Assembly: GCA_024685285.1 (NCBI GenBank)
Contig: JAIKVZ010000027.1
Span: 1-52,039 of the forward strand
Length of the DNA stretch: 52,039 bases
DNA from: Bacteroidales bacterium
Lineage (GTDB): Bacteria > Bacteroidota > Bacteroidia > Bacteroidales > P3
Direction: 5' to 3'
Shown: positions 7,295 through 17,294 of the stretch, piece after piece
Layout: each line of letters begins with the position of its first letter
Position numbering within the stretch: position 1 is the stretch's first letter
Program-made: the position numbers and the translations under genes
Notes under the pieces: generated by a model
Seen by the model: the letters and a program-made list of their open reading frames with translations, nothing else
What the model was told of the DNA's origin: nothing
Database searches by the model: none

Positions 7295-9544
7295 ATGAAC
7301 AAGAAAAAAACATCCCAACCGTCAAAACTCCTCGGAGTAATCTACGCCGTGCTGGTGTTAGTGTCGGGCGTGGCCATTGTGTGGAAGATGGTCGACATAC
7401 AGTGGGTCAACGGCGACGGATGGCGCGAACGCGGCGAGCGACGCGAGGCAGCCCTGCGCACCGAGCCAGCACACCGCGGCAACATATATTCATCGGACGG
7501 CAAGATACTGGCCACCACCGTGCCGGTGTGTGACTTCTACTTGGACCTGCTCGACACCATCGTGCGCGACGAATACGGCCAGCCCAGACACGGTCGCGGC
7601 GGAAAGCCCGTTGAATCGGGGCCCATAACCGACTCGCTTTTTCATCTCTACCTCGACAGCGTGTGCCTCATGCTGCACGAAGCGGTGCCCTCGCGCCCGG
7701 TCGACTATTACCGCGAGCGCATACTTTCGGGCCGCTACGCCGCACGCCAGAGCCGATGCCTGTTGGTGCAGCGTGCCCTGCCCTACAGCGTGTGGCGCGA
7801 CATCTGCCGTGTGCCTGGTTGGAGCCACGGCGTGGTGCGCAAAGTCGACGGCCAAAGCGTGGTGCGACAGGTGCGCGCCCACATCTACGGCAATATGGCA
7901 GAGAACGTCATAGGTTTCCGCAACAGCTGGGAGAGCCGTTCCTACACCGGTCTCGAAGGCTACTACGACTCCATACTGCGCGGCCGCGACGGCATCTACA
8001 ACTGCCGCCGCCTCACACGCGGTATCTGGCTGCCAGACCCACCGGCCGACGGCGACGCTGTGAGTCTGGAACGCCAATTGGGCGACGACTCGGTGGTTAT
8101 TGACACCACATACGTGCAACGCAAGATTGACGGCCTAGACATCATCTCCACAATCGACACCCGCTACCAAGACATAGCCGAGAGCGCCCTGCGCAAAGCC
8201 CTCGTTACCTACGGCGGACGATCCGGTTGCGCCATACTTATGGAAATGGCAACCGGCTACGTGCTGGCTTGTGCCAACCTCACCATCGACACCCACGCCC
8301 ACGACTACCGCGAACTGGCCGATGCCAACGTGGCGGTGAGCGACGTCTATGAGCCTGGCTCAACATTCAAAGGGGTGATTCTCACCGCCATGCTCAGCGA
8401 TCCGGCACAGCGCATAGACACCACAATGAAGTTGCGTGTTGGCTACAAAAAGTTCCCCGGCAGGGACGGCGAGATAAAAGACGACCACACCCTTGAAGGC
8501 CGCGACTCGCTGAGCCTCAAAGAGGTAATTGAACAGTCGTCAAACGTGGGCATGAGCGAACTGGGATGGATATACTATCGCAACCGGCGCGACACATTGG
8601 AGGCCCTGGTGCGAAAGATATTCCCCTATCAACGTCTCAACGTAGACCTTAAGGTCCGCGAATATGCCACCCGTATCAACAACCTAAATGCCTCTAACCG
8701 CGACTTTCTCAACTTCTGCTACGGCTACTCCACCCGTGTCACCGCCTTGCAGGTACTCACATTCTACAACGCCCTGGGCGCCGGTGGCCGTATGGTCAAA
8801 CCACTCTTCTGTCGCGGTGTGGTTGATGCCGACGGCCGTGTGACCCCCATCAAGCCTGTGGTGCTCAACGAGCGTATATGCTCGCGCGAAACAACACGCA
8901 CCATGCGCGAGATGTTGGAGGGTGTGGTGCTAAACGGCACCGGCAACAACATCAAGAACAACAGCTATGGCATTGCAGGCAAGACCGGCACCGCCGTGTC
9001 CGACTACCGCAACATGAAGCTATACAATGGTTCGTTTGCCGGTTTCTTCCCGGCCAAGGAGCCAAAGTACAGCTGCCTTGTAGTCATCAAGCACAGCCCT
9101 GCCTACGGTCGCCAGGCAGCCGTGGTGTTTAAAACCATTGCCGACGGCGTAGTGGCCATGGACAAAGAGCTGAGCTCCGGCGCCGCCTTCAGCCGTGACG
9201 ACTCCACGGCGGTGCGCCAACCCATAGCATTGCGCGGCAATAAAGCCGGATTGCGCGAGGCATACAAACGGATAGGTCTGGAGCGCACGCTGCCACGCGA
9301 AGCCCCGTATTGGGTGACCTACTTCGCCGGCGACGACAGCACAGCCCCGGGCTACCGTCAACTGATAGCCACCGATGGACTGGTGCCCGACTGCACTGGC
9401 ATGACGGTGCGCGACGCCATTGAACTGCTGCATTCGCAGGGGTTACGCGTCAAATTCAGCGGCTATGGCAAAGTAGTCTCACAATCGCCACGTCCCAACA
9501 CCAAGTGTGCCCGTGGCAACACCATATACCTGACATTGAAATGA
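7295..9544 (+). CDS. ftsI: Division-specific peptidoglycan transpeptidase (PBP3/FtsI) with PASTA domain
   Basis: 749 residues. A short cytoplasmic N-terminus and a membrane anchor (about 14-33) precede a PBP dimerisation domain and a transpeptidase domain. The catalytic motifs are Ser356-T-F-Lys359, S415-S-N417 and K563-T-G565. The last 60 residues (LVPDCTGMTVRDAIELL onward) form a single PASTA domain. FtsI crosslinks septal peptidoglycan together with the glycosyltransferase FtsW, encoded five genes downstream. The stop overlaps the murE start as ATGA. Confidence 0.95.
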   Translation: MNKKKTSQPSKLLGVIYAVLVLVSGVAIVWKMVDIQWVNGDGWRERGERREAALRTEPAHRGNIYSSDGKILATTVPVCDFYLDLLDTIVRDEYGQPRHGRGGKPVESGPITDSLFHLYLDSVCLMLHEAVPSRPVDYYRERILSGRYAARQSRCLLVQRALPYSVWRDICRVPGWSHGVVRKVDGQSVVRQVRAHIYGNMAENVIGFRNSWESRSYTGLEGYYDSILRGRDGIYNCRRLTRGIWLPDPPADGDAVSLERQLGDDSVVIDTTYVQRKIDGLDIISTIDTRYQDIAESALRKALVTYGGRSGCAILMEMATGYVLACANLTIDTHAHDYRELADANVAVSDVYEPGSTFKGVILTAMLSDPAQRIDTTMKLRVGYKKFPGRDGEIKDDHTLEGRDSLSLKEVIEQSSNVGMSELGWIYYRNRRDTLEALVRKIFPYQRLNVDLKVREYATRINNLNASNRDFLNFCYGYSTRVTALQVLTFYNALGAGGRMVKPLFCRGVVDADGRVTPIKPVVLNERICSRETTRTMREMLEGVVLNGTGNNIKNNSYGIAGKTGTAVSDYRNMKLYNGSFAGFFPAKEPKYSCLVVIKHSPAYGRQAAVVFKTIADGVVAMDKELSSGAAFSRDDSTAVRQPIALRGNKAGLREAYKRIGLERTLPREAPYWVTYFAGDDSTAPGYRQLIATDGLVPDCTGMTVRDAIELLHSQGLRVKFSGYGKVVSQSPRPNTKCARGNTIYLTLK

Positions 9545-11001
9545 AAGAACTCACCGATATAACCAAGGGACTTACGGCCACCACATACGGACCCGTAACG
9601 CAGCAGATTGCAACTGTGGAGTTTGATTCGCGGCGTGTTGCTCCGGGCTGCCTGTTTGTAGCGCAGAGGGGCACTCGTACCGACGGCCACGCCTACATAG
9701 ACCGCGCCATATCGCAAGGTGCTGTGGCTGTGGTATGTGAGGAGTTGCCATCCGACCTCAACCCGAAGGTAACCTATCTCAGAGTCGATGACAGCAGTCG
9801 TGCGCTTGGCTTGATAGCCTCGAACTACTATGGCAACCCGTCGGCACGGTTGCGGTTGGTGGGCATAACCGGCACTAACGGCAAAACCACCACTGTGACC
9901 CTACTGCATCGATTGTTCCGTATGGCTGGCTACCACGCCGGTCTGCTCTCGACAATAGTGAACCGCATTGATGACTCCGAGGTTCCGGCCACCCACACCA
10001 CTCCCGACGCTCTCGAGCTCAACAGGCTGCTGGCCATGATGGTCGAAGCCGGCTACAAGTACTGTTTCATGGAGGTGAGTTCGCACTCGGTGGTGCAGGA
10101 GCGCATTGCCGGACTCACATTCTTTGGCGGCATTTTCAGCAACATAACGCACGACCACCTTGACTTTCACAAAACCATGGCTGCCTATATTGCGGCTAAG
10201 AAGGGTTTCTTCGATCAACTGCCGAAAGGGGCTTTTGCACTGACCAACGCCGACGACCGCAACGGCTTGGTGATGGTACAGAACACCGCAGCCACAGTGA
10301 GTACTTACAGTTTGCAGCGTGTGGCCGATTTTCGCTGCAAGGTTATCGAGGAGAACTTCAGCGGTATGTTGCTCGAACTCGACGGCAGTGAAGTGTGGTG
10401 CCGCTTAGTGGGCCGCTTCAACGCCTATAACCTCACAGCCATATACGCCACCGCTGTGCTCTGCGGCATTGAACGCACCGAGGCACTGACGCTGCTGAGC
10501 CGGCTTGAAGCTGCCGAGGGCAGGTTCCAACTCATAGAGTCGGGCGGCGTCACCGCCATTGTGGACTACGCCCACACCCCCGATGCCTTGCAGAATGTCA
10601 TTCAGACCATCAACGCGATACGCCGCGACTCGCAGCGCCTCATCACCGTGGTGGGCTGTGGCGGCGACCGCGACCGCACCAAGCGTCCCGAGATGGCTCA
10701 GATTGCCGCCCGCGGATCGGACCACCTGATTCTCACCTCTGACAACCCCCGCTCCGAGAATCCCGATGACATACTCGATGATATGGAGCGCGGCCTCGAC
10801 CCCGATGCCCTCTGCAAGACGGTACGAATCACCGACCGTCGCCAAGCTATCCGCACTGCCTGCATGATTGCCCGAGAAGGCGACATAATACTGGTGGCAG
10901 GCAAAGGCCATGAAAAATACCAGGACGTGAATGGAGTAAAAAGCCACTTCGACGACTGCGAAGAGGTGAACCTATATATTAATAACGTAAAAAAGAAATA
11001 A
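9541..11001 (+). CDS. murE: UDP-MurNAc-L-Ala-D-Glu:meso-diaminopimelate ligase
   Basis: 486 residues with the Mur ligase layout. The ATP-binding loop GITGTNGKTT lies near residues 108-117, and D401-N-P-R404 is the motif that selects meso-diaminopimelate over lysine. The enzyme adds the third amino acid of the peptidoglycan stem; the presence of dapB (23900-24610) agrees with a diaminopimelate wall. The start ATG 9541 overlaps the ftsI stop (ATGA); a longer frame to 9505 lies entirely within ftsI and is unlikely. Confidence 0.96.
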   Translation: MKELTDITKGLTATTYGPVTQQIATVEFDSRRVAPGCLFVAQRGTRTDGHAYIDRAISQGAVAVVCEELPSDLNPKVTYLRVDDSSRALGLIASNYYGNPSARLRLVGITGTNGKTTTVTLLHRLFRMAGYHAGLLSTIVNRIDDSEVPATHTTPDALELNRLLAMMVEAGYKYCFMEVSSHSVVQERIAGLTFFGGIFSNITHDHLDFHKTMAAYIAAKKGFFDQLPKGAFALTNADDRNGLVMVQNTAATVSTYSLQRVADFRCKVIEENFSGMLLELDGSEVWCRLVGRFNAYNLTAIYATAVLCGIERTEALTLLSRLEAAEGRFQLIESGGVTAIVDYAHTPDALQNVIQTINAIRRDSQRLITVVGCGGDRDRTKRPEMAQIAARGSDHLILTSDNPRSENPDDILDDMERGLDPDALCKTVRITDRRQAIRTACMIAREGDIILVAGKGHEKYQDVNGVKSHFDDCEEVNLYINNVKKK

Positions 11002-11010
11002 ATATTGCCT

Positions 11011-12201
11011 ATGCTATACTATTTATTCAGCTGGCTTGATACCGCATTCGACTTCCCTGGCGCCGGAGTGTTCCAATACATCTCGTTCCGTGCCTCGATG
11101 TCGGCTGTGACCTCTCTGCTCATAATGCTGCTGTTGGGCAAACCCTTCATACGCTTTATGCGCAACAGGCTCGGTATGACCGACGAGGTACGTACTGAGT
11201 TGGGCCTCGAAGGTGCCACCCGCAAGGCCCAGACACCAACCATGGGCGGCCTTCTGATACTGGCAGCCATCATTTTACCGACTCTGCTCTTTGCCAAACT
11301 CGACAATATATATATCCAGATAATGCTCGGCACCACTGTGTGGCTCGGAATGGTGGGGTTCCTTGACGACTACCTTAAGAAAACCCGTGGCAAAGCCGGT
11401 TTGCCTGGCAAATACAAAATAATAGGGCAAGTAACCTTAGGCCTTGTTGTGGGTCTACTCATACTCTACCACCCCGACATAGCTCCATCTGGGGTGTCAC
11501 GCACCACAACGACAATCCCTTTCGTGAAAAACAACGAGCTCGACTACGCCAAACTCATCACCTGGCTCGGACCCTGGGCCCAAAATGTCGTATGGTTGCT
11601 CTATGTGGTAATAGTAATTTTAGTGGTTACCGCAGTGAGCAACGCCTCAAATCTGACTGACGGTATAGACGGCATAGCCACCGGCGTAGCCGCTGTCAAC
11701 GGGTCGGCCTTGGCCATATTGGCATGGCTCTCGGGCAACATCATATTCTCCAACTACCTTAACATCATGTATCTTCCCAACATTGGCGAGCTGACCATTT
11801 TCTCCACCGCTTTTGTCGGTGCCACGTTGGGCTTTCTGTGGTTCAACACCCACCCAGCCGAGGTATTCATGGGCGATACTGGATCTCTCGCCATCGGTGG
11901 CATAATAGCCGTGTTTGCCATACTGATACGCAAAGAATTGCTACTTCCATTGCTTTGCGGCATCTACCTGGTCGAGGACCTCTCGGTTATAGTACAGACC
12001 ACAGGCTGCAAACTATACCGCCGACGCCACCGTCTGCCCATAGGCACCCCTGTGCCCGTTGACAAGCGTCCCCTGTTGATGGCGCCTTTGCACCATCATT
12101 ATCAGAAAAAGGGGATACCTGAGCAGAAAGTCGTGCAACGATTTATTATTACGGCCATGTTGCTGGCCATACTGAGCATAGTAACCCTCAAACTACGTTA
12201 A
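11011..12201 (+). CDS. mraY: Phospho-N-acetylmuramoyl-pentapeptide transferase
   Basis: 396 residues with about ten membrane segments. Visible signatures are FLDDYLKK, NASNLTDGIDGIATG (aspartates that bind Mg2+), FMGDTGSLAIGG and the APLHHHYQKKG loop. MraY transfers phospho-MurNAc-pentapeptide to undecaprenyl phosphate, giving lipid I at the inner membrane. I chose ATG 11011 (MLYYLFSWLDTAFDFPGAGVFQY), which matches the usual Bacteroidetes start; a TTG two codons earlier is possible. The gap to murE is 9 nt. Confidence 0.96.
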   Translation: MLYYLFSWLDTAFDFPGAGVFQYISFRASMSAVTSLLIMLLLGKPFIRFMRNRLGMTDEVRTELGLEGATRKAQTPTMGGLLILAAIILPTLLFAKLDNIYIQIMLGTTVWLGMVGFLDDYLKKTRGKAGLPGKYKIIGQVTLGLVVGLLILYHPDIAPSGVSRTTTTIPFVKNNELDYAKLITWLGPWAQNVVWLLYVVIVILVVTAVSNASNLTDGIDGIATGVAAVNGSALAILAWLSGNIIFSNYLNIMYLPNIGELTIFSTAFVGATLGFLWFNTHPAEVFMGDTGSLAIGGIIAVFAILIRKELLLPLLCGIYLVEDLSVIVQTTGCKLYRRRHRLPIGTPVPVDKRPLLMAPLHHHYQKKGIPEQKVVQRFIITAMLLAILSIVTLKLR

Positions 12202-12224
12202 ACAAACTGAATAAGTAAGCAAAC

Positions 12225-12761
12225 ATGAATATTGACACCTTATCAAAACAAGGACGCGGACAAATCCATACTGGCCTGGCAGGCATAGACTCTGCCAAAC
12301 TCAAAGCCATGCGCAACACTTCCCTTAGAGAATGTTTTGGACGCATGAGCGACATAAGTTGCCGACTCGAAACCGTGGCTCGCATCCGAGGACAAGAATT
12401 TGTGAACGATGCCGCCTCGCGCAATGTCAACTCTACATGGTACAGTCTCGAAAGCCTCGAAGGCAATATTATCTGGATTGCCTGTGCCGACAACGTGTCT
12501 GACTATAACCGTCTTCAACAGTCGGTAAAGCGCAAAGTTTTCAAAATATTTGCCACGGGCAACACCTCTCGTCTACGCCAAGCATTGGCACCGACCGGAG
12601 TGAGTATTGAGGACTGTTCCTCACTTAAAGAGGCTGTCGGCCGTGCACATTATTGCGAATGCCCCGATACTGCCAAAGTACTTTTCTCGCCAGCCACAGG
12701 CAACGGTTTGCCAACCGGAGTACTGGCCGAAGAGTTCCGCTATGCTGTGAACGAACTTTAA
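12225..12761 (+). CDS. MurD C-terminal-domain-like protein in the murD position
   Basis: 178 residues, against about 440 for MurD. Residues 47-178 align by eye with MurD domain 3: RLETVARIRGQEFVND, NVNSTWYSLESL and VLFSPATGN correspond to the family's RLE..., NDSKATNVNSTWYAL... and LLSPACAS regions. Residues 20-46 resemble the end of domain 2. The N-terminal UDP-binding domain and the whole ATP-binding GKT domain are absent, and only 23 nt separate the start from mraY. In the remaining domain the family's NDSKATN is NDAASRN (61-67), so the Lys and Thr that contact substrate are lost. It cannot be a D-glutamate ligase alone. The frame is intact and codon use resembles the neighbours, so it may be a maintained non-catalytic protein or a decaying remnant. 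Confidence 0.8.
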   Translation: MNIDTLSKQGRGQIHTGLAGIDSAKLKAMRNTSLRECFGRMSDISCRLETVARIRGQEFVNDAASRNVNSTWYSLESLEGNIIWIACADNVSDYNRLQQSVKRKVFKIFATGNTSRLRQALAPTGVSIEDCSSLKEAVGRAHYCECPDTAKVLFSPATGNGLPTGVLAEEFRYAVNEL

Positions 12762-12776
12762 CATAGATAACACGAT

Positions 12777-13958
12777 ATGCGCAAACTGACCAACATATTC
12801 AAAGGAGACATGGGTATCTGGATGATATTCTTTGTGCTGAGCGTGATATCGCTTGTTGCAGTATACAGTACAATAGGTCTCCAAGCCTACTCTCTGCCCG
12901 GCACAACTCCCACCGGCCTGTTTGTCAAGCACGTGGCCATTGTTATTGCAACCTACATAGCCATCATTATGCTCTCTATGGTCAACTATCGGGCATTTTC
13001 GCGCATATCGCAAGTAGGATACGTGGTGAGTTTAGTCCTGCTGATTGTTGTTATGGCCATAACAGGTGGCGGCCGCTGGATTGACATACCTCACTTTGGA
13101 CAGTTCCAGCCATCGGAAATAGCCAAGGTGTTTCTGATTGTGTTTGTTGCACGCACACTAACCAGTAACGCCGACAAAATCAAAGAGCTTGGCACTTTCA
13201 TAACCCTGCTTCTCATCATAGGGGCTGTGACAGCTCTGGTTCTACCTGAAAATCTATCCACGGCAATACTCATATTTATCACTTGCTACATGATGATGCT
13301 CATTGGTGGTGTTAACAAAAAATACTGGATACGCACATTTTTGGCCTTGGTCATAATAGGCGGACTGCTATTCTTCGTTGCCTACCAGCGTGGCAGCAGC
13401 AAAGAGGGTGTCCTCGAGCGCTCGTCGACATGGGTTCACCGCGTGGATTCATGGCTGCACCCCAATCCCGACGAGCTCTCTCAGGAGAATATGGCGCGTA
13501 TGGCAATAGCCCGCGGCGGCGTGATTGGAGTGGGTGTGGGTAACACTGTACACGCACGCCTTATGACCCAAGCCCACAACGACTTTATATACGCCATTAT
13601 TATAGAGGAGACTGGAATGGTGGGTGGCATTGTGGTATTTGCCCTATACTCAATGTTTTTCTTCTGCTGCGTGAGACTGGCGTGGCGCTGCAGAGGCACC
13701 TTCGGCTCGCTAACTGTTGCTGGTCTAGGTATGGTGATTTACTTCCAAGCACTAATAAATATGAGCGTGGCTGTAGGGTTGCTGCCGGTAACCGGACAAA
13801 CCCTGCCTTTCATAAGCTACGGCGGCACAGCATATTTGTTCTTAGGTTGCGGAGTGGGCATTATCCAGTCTGTAGCCTGTGACGTTATACGCCAAGAACG
13901 TGCCGAGAAAGCCGCTGCGGCAGAAATTGTTGAACCTCAAAAAACCGAAACAGTATGA
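12777..13958 (+). CDS. ftsW: Septal peptidoglycan glycosyltransferase FtsW
   Basis: 393 residues of the SEDS family with nine or ten membrane segments. Signatures include QPSEIAK, the AHNDFIYAIIIEETG loop and GQTLPFISYGGTA near the C-terminus. FtsW polymerises lipid II at the septum with FtsI. Start ATG 12777 follows the MurD-like gene by 15 nt; the stop overlaps murG as ATGA. Confidence 0.95.
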   Translation: MRKLTNIFKGDMGIWMIFFVLSVISLVAVYSTIGLQAYSLPGTTPTGLFVKHVAIVIATYIAIIMLSMVNYRAFSRISQVGYVVSLVLLIVVMAITGGGRWIDIPHFGQFQPSEIAKVFLIVFVARTLTSNADKIKELGTFITLLLIIGAVTALVLPENLSTAILIFITCYMMMLIGGVNKKYWIRTFLALVIIGGLLFFVAYQRGSSKEGVLERSSTWVHRVDSWLHPNPDELSQENMARMAIARGGVIGVGVGNTVHARLMTQAHNDFIYAIIIEETGMVGGIVVFALYSMFFFCCVRLAWRCRGTFGSLTVAGLGMVIYFQALINMSVAVGLLPVTGQTLPFISYGGTAYLFLGCGVGIIQSVACDVIRQERAEKAAAAEIVEPQKTETV

Positions 13959-15055
13959 AAGCAATAATAAGCGGAGGCGGCAGCGGGGGCCACATATTCC
14001 CCGCCATAGCAATAGCAGGGGCCATATGCAAGCGTTGGCCCGATGCCGAAATTCTATTTATTGGTGCGCAAGGCCGCATGGAGATGGATAAAGTGCCCGC
14101 CGCAGGCTACCGTATAGTGGGACTACCCATAGCCGGATTGCAAAGGAAACTCACCCTGCACAATATTATTCAAAATCTGACGTTACCTTTCAAAGAGTTC
14201 AAAAGCCTGCGCATGGTCAAAAACACACTGCGCAGTTTCAACCCCGACATAGTTGTAGGTGTAGGCGGTTTCGCCAGCCAGCCGACCCTAAAAGCGGCAG
14301 CCTCAATGGGATACGCCACCCTCATTCAAGAACAGAATTCCTACGCTGGCCTCACCAACAAAACCTTGGCCAAAAGTGCACGCACCATTTGTGTGGCATA
14401 CGAAGGTATGGAGCGATTCTTTCCGAAAGATAAAATTGTTCTCACCGGCAACCCAGTGCGAGCCGATATAGAGCAGATGACCTGCTCACGCCAAGAAGGT
14501 CTGGAACATTTTGGCCTGAGCGGTGACAAGCCCGTGGTGCTGGTGGTCGGTGGCAGTCTTGGAGCGCGCAGCATAAACCAGATGATGGCTGGCAACTTGG
14601 CAGATACCACCAACTATCAGGTGATATGGCAAACAGGCCGATGGGGATATGCCGATGCCATGACCGCTGTACAGCAGGCCGGAGTGGAAAGCCGCATTAA
14701 GGTGCATGAGTTTATTAAACGCATGGACCTTGCCTATGCCGCCGCCGATGTGGTAGTATCGCGTGCAGGAGCCATAGCTATTAGCGAACTAAGCATCGTA
14801 GGCAAGCCCGTAGTGCTCATACCCTCGCCCAACGTGGCTGAAGACCACCAGACCAAGAACGCCATGGCTTTGGTGCAGAAAGGAGCGGCATTGATGGTGC
14901 CCGACGTCGACTGCAAGCAACAATGCCTACCAATAGTTGAACAACTGCTGACCAACCCCGAACAACGTCAATCCATGAGCCAAGCCATACAAGCCATGGC
15001 AATACGCAACGCCGCCGACAAAATTGTGGACCAGATAGAAAGGATTACGCAATGA
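13955..15055 (+). CDS. murG: UDP-GlcNAc:undecaprenyl-PP-MurNAc-pentapeptide GlcNAc transferase
   Basis: 366 residues, GT28 family. The N-terminal glycine loop ISGGGSGGHIFPAIAIA and the C-terminal donor site (VVSRAGAIAISELSIVGKPVVLIP) are clear. MurG converts lipid I to lipid II on the inner face of the membrane. It overlaps ftsW and murC by 4 nt each, as expected for a tightly coupled operon. Confidence 0.96.
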   Translation: MKAIISGGGSGGHIFPAIAIAGAICKRWPDAEILFIGAQGRMEMDKVPAAGYRIVGLPIAGLQRKLTLHNIIQNLTLPFKEFKSLRMVKNTLRSFNPDIVVGVGGFASQPTLKAAASMGYATLIQEQNSYAGLTNKTLAKSARTICVAYEGMERFFPKDKIVLTGNPVRADIEQMTCSRQEGLEHFGLSGDKPVVLVVGGSLGARSINQMMAGNLADTTNYQVIWQTGRWGYADAMTAVQQAGVESRIKVHEFIKRMDLAYAAADVVVSRAGAIAISELSIVGKPVVLIPSPNVAEDHQTKNAMALVQKGAALMVPDVDCKQQCLPIVEQLLTNPEQRQSMSQAIQAMAIRNAADKIVDQIERITQ

Positions 15056-16473
15056 ACTACTATTTTCTGGGCATAGGAGGCATCGGAATGAGTGCATTGG
15101 CACGCTATTTTAAGCTGCAAGGGCACAATGTGAGCGGATACGACCGCACACCGAGTGAGCTCACACACCAGTTGGAGTCGGAAGGAATAGCCATACACTA
15201 CGATGATGACCCGACCTTGATCCGAACCAAACCCGACCTTATAGTATATACACCGGCCGTTCCGGACGACACCGCCGAGATGAAATACCTGCGTCAAACC
15301 GGCATCACCATGGTGAAACGATCGCAGATGTTAGGGCACCTCACCGAGGGCCATAAGTGCATTGCTGTGGCAGGTAGCCATGGTAAGACCACCTCCAGCA
15401 GCCTTATAGCCCACTTGCTACAACAAAGTGGTATTGGGTGTAGTGCATTCCTGGGCGGGATATGCAAGAACTTCGGCAGTAACCTACTCGTCAACCCCGG
15501 CAGTGAATACATAGTGGTTGAAGCCGACGAATACGACCGCTCTTTCCTCCAGCTTCACCCCTACTACTCTGTCATCACCGCAACCGACCCTGACCATCTT
15601 GACATCTACGGCACACACCAAGCTATGCTCGAAGCCTTCTGCCAGTATGCCAACCAAACCGTCGATGGCGGACATCTTTTCATCAAAGAAGGTTGCTTTG
15701 TGACTGAAGGCGGCGAGCCCTTTATAGAGTACGGCCCTCATCATCACCACGAGGCTCATGACGACCGCAATCACACGCAAGCCGAGTTACGGCCTACGAT
15801 TTCTACATACACGGCACATGGCATCGAGGCCGACTACTACGCTATAAATGTGCGTAACTACCGTGGCGACATTTACTTCGACCTCCGCACACCCCAAGGA
15901 GTCTTCTACGATATATGCCTCACAGAGTCGTGTCTATACAACGTAGAGAATGCCGTTGCAGCCTCTTCCGTAGCTCTCAGCTGCGGCCTCAACGAGTATC
16001 AATTACGCGCCGGTCTCAAGTCGTTCAAAGGTATCAGACGCCGCTTTGACTATCATATTAATGAGCCCAGCCTGATATATATAGACGACTATGCCCACCA
16101 TCCGCGCGAAATAGCCGCCACTCTGGAATCTGTACGCTATCTTTACCCTGGCAAACGCATAGTGGGTGTATTCCAGCCGCACCTCTACAGCCGCACAGCC
16201 GAGTTCGCCACCCAGTTTGCCGAGGTGCTGAGCACACTCGACGAAGTGGTGTTAATGCCTATATATCCCGCTCGTGAACGACCCATACCGGGGGTGAACT
16301 CGCATACCATCCTCAAGCAGATAAAGCATATGTCGAAATACCTGTGCTCACCGCAACAGGTGCTTGAATTAGTGCCTGCTCTCTGCCCCGATGTTGTGCT
16401 GACCCTCGGCGCTGGCGACATTGACCGCCTCGTACCACAATTAGAACAAACCTTGAGAGAGAACCTGCTATGA
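15052..16473 (+). CDS. murC: UDP-N-acetylmuramate:L-alanine ligase
   Basis: 473 residues. The N-terminal Rossmann motif GIGGIGMSALA, the ATP loop AGSHGKTTSS (about 106-115), EADEYDRSF and DDYAHHPREIAATL are all MurC signatures. It adds L-Ala to UDP-MurNAc, the first step of stem synthesis. A histidine-rich patch (EYGPHHHHEAHDDRNH) in the central domain is unusual but lies in a variable loop. The gene overlaps murG and ftsQ by 4 nt. Confidence 0.96.
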   Translation: MNYYFLGIGGIGMSALARYFKLQGHNVSGYDRTPSELTHQLESEGIAIHYDDDPTLIRTKPDLIVYTPAVPDDTAEMKYLRQTGITMVKRSQMLGHLTEGHKCIAVAGSHGKTTSSSLIAHLLQQSGIGCSAFLGGICKNFGSNLLVNPGSEYIVVEADEYDRSFLQLHPYYSVITATDPDHLDIYGTHQAMLEAFCQYANQTVDGGHLFIKEGCFVTEGGEPFIEYGPHHHHEAHDDRNHTQAELRPTISTYTAHGIEADYYAINVRNYRGDIYFDLRTPQGVFYDICLTESCLYNVENAVAASSVALSCGLNEYQLRAGLKSFKGIRRRFDYHINEPSLIYIDDYAHHPREIAATLESVRYLYPGKRIVGVFQPHLYSRTAEFATQFAEVLSTLDEVVLMPIYPARERPIPGVNSHTILKQIKHMSKYLCSPQQVLELVPALCPDVVLTLGAGDIDRLVPQLEQTLRENLL

Positions 16474-17267
16474 TGAAACGCACCACACATATCTTGCTCA
16501 TAGTACTCGGGGCCGTAGCACTGGCCGTGCTGGTGATTGTGGCCAACGTGGCACGCTCACGATCGCAAGTAGCAGGACTCAAAATCAAGATAAACTATGA
16601 CGGTCAATCCCATCTTGTAGACGAGCGGGTTGTGACAGACAGTCTGCACCGTGCCATACCGCACTTAATGCAACAACAGGTGCGCGTGGTAGACCTTGCC
16701 GCCGTGCGTGAGGCTGCCTCGAGAGTACCTTATCTTGAAAACTGCGATGCCTCGGTTAGTGTGGGCGGCAACGTGGTGGTGAAAGCCGATCAGCGTCGGC
16801 CTATTGTACGCCTGTTTATGGGTGACCGTGAATTGTACCTTGACAGCCGAGGCCGCGCCATGCCCCCGAGCAAGATAGGTGATTGCGCCTGCATAGTAGC
16901 CAATGGCAACTTTATCGAAAACATAGACACCCTGCTCTTCAATCGCTTGGATTTGGCTCAGCTGGCCGCCGACAGCATCACCTCGACCTATGGAATTGTC
17001 CAAGTATGGCAACTGTCTGTATACTTAGACAAACACCCTGAATACGGTTGCCTGTTCGACCAAATATTCTTGGACACCAACGGCGACCTGATACTGGTGC
17101 CAAAAATAGGCGACCACACCGTAGTTGTTGGCAAGAACGACAACCTCGACAATAAATTTGCCAGACTTCAGACGTTCTACACAAGCGTTATGCCCAAGTG
17201 CGGCTGGGACACATATAGTCTCCTCAACCTTAAATTCGACAACCAAGTAGTTTGCACCAAACGATAA
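16470..17267 (+). CDS. ftsQ: Cell division protein FtsQ
   Basis: 265 residues with a short cytoplasmic N-terminus, one membrane segment (about 8-27) and a periplasmic POTRA-like plus beta domain. FtsQ recruits FtsL and other division proteins. The sequence is weakly conserved; position between murC and ftsA and the topology decide the name. Two consecutive ATG codons (16470 and 16473) are possible starts, both overlapping the murC stop. Confidence 0.87.
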   Translation: MMKRTTHILLIVLGAVALAVLVIVANVARSRSQVAGLKIKINYDGQSHLVDERVVTDSLHRAIPHLMQQQVRVVDLAAVREAASRVPYLENCDASVSVGGNVVVKADQRRPIVRLFMGDRELYLDSRGRAMPPSKIGDCACIVANGNFIENIDTLLFNRLDLAQLAADSITSTYGIVQVWQLSVYLDKHPEYGCLFDQIFLDTNGDLILVPKIGDHTVVVGKNDNLDNKFARLQTFYTSVMPKCGWDTYSLLNLKFDNQVVCTKR

Positions 17268-17294
17268 TAATAACAAACTAATATACATCTTATT

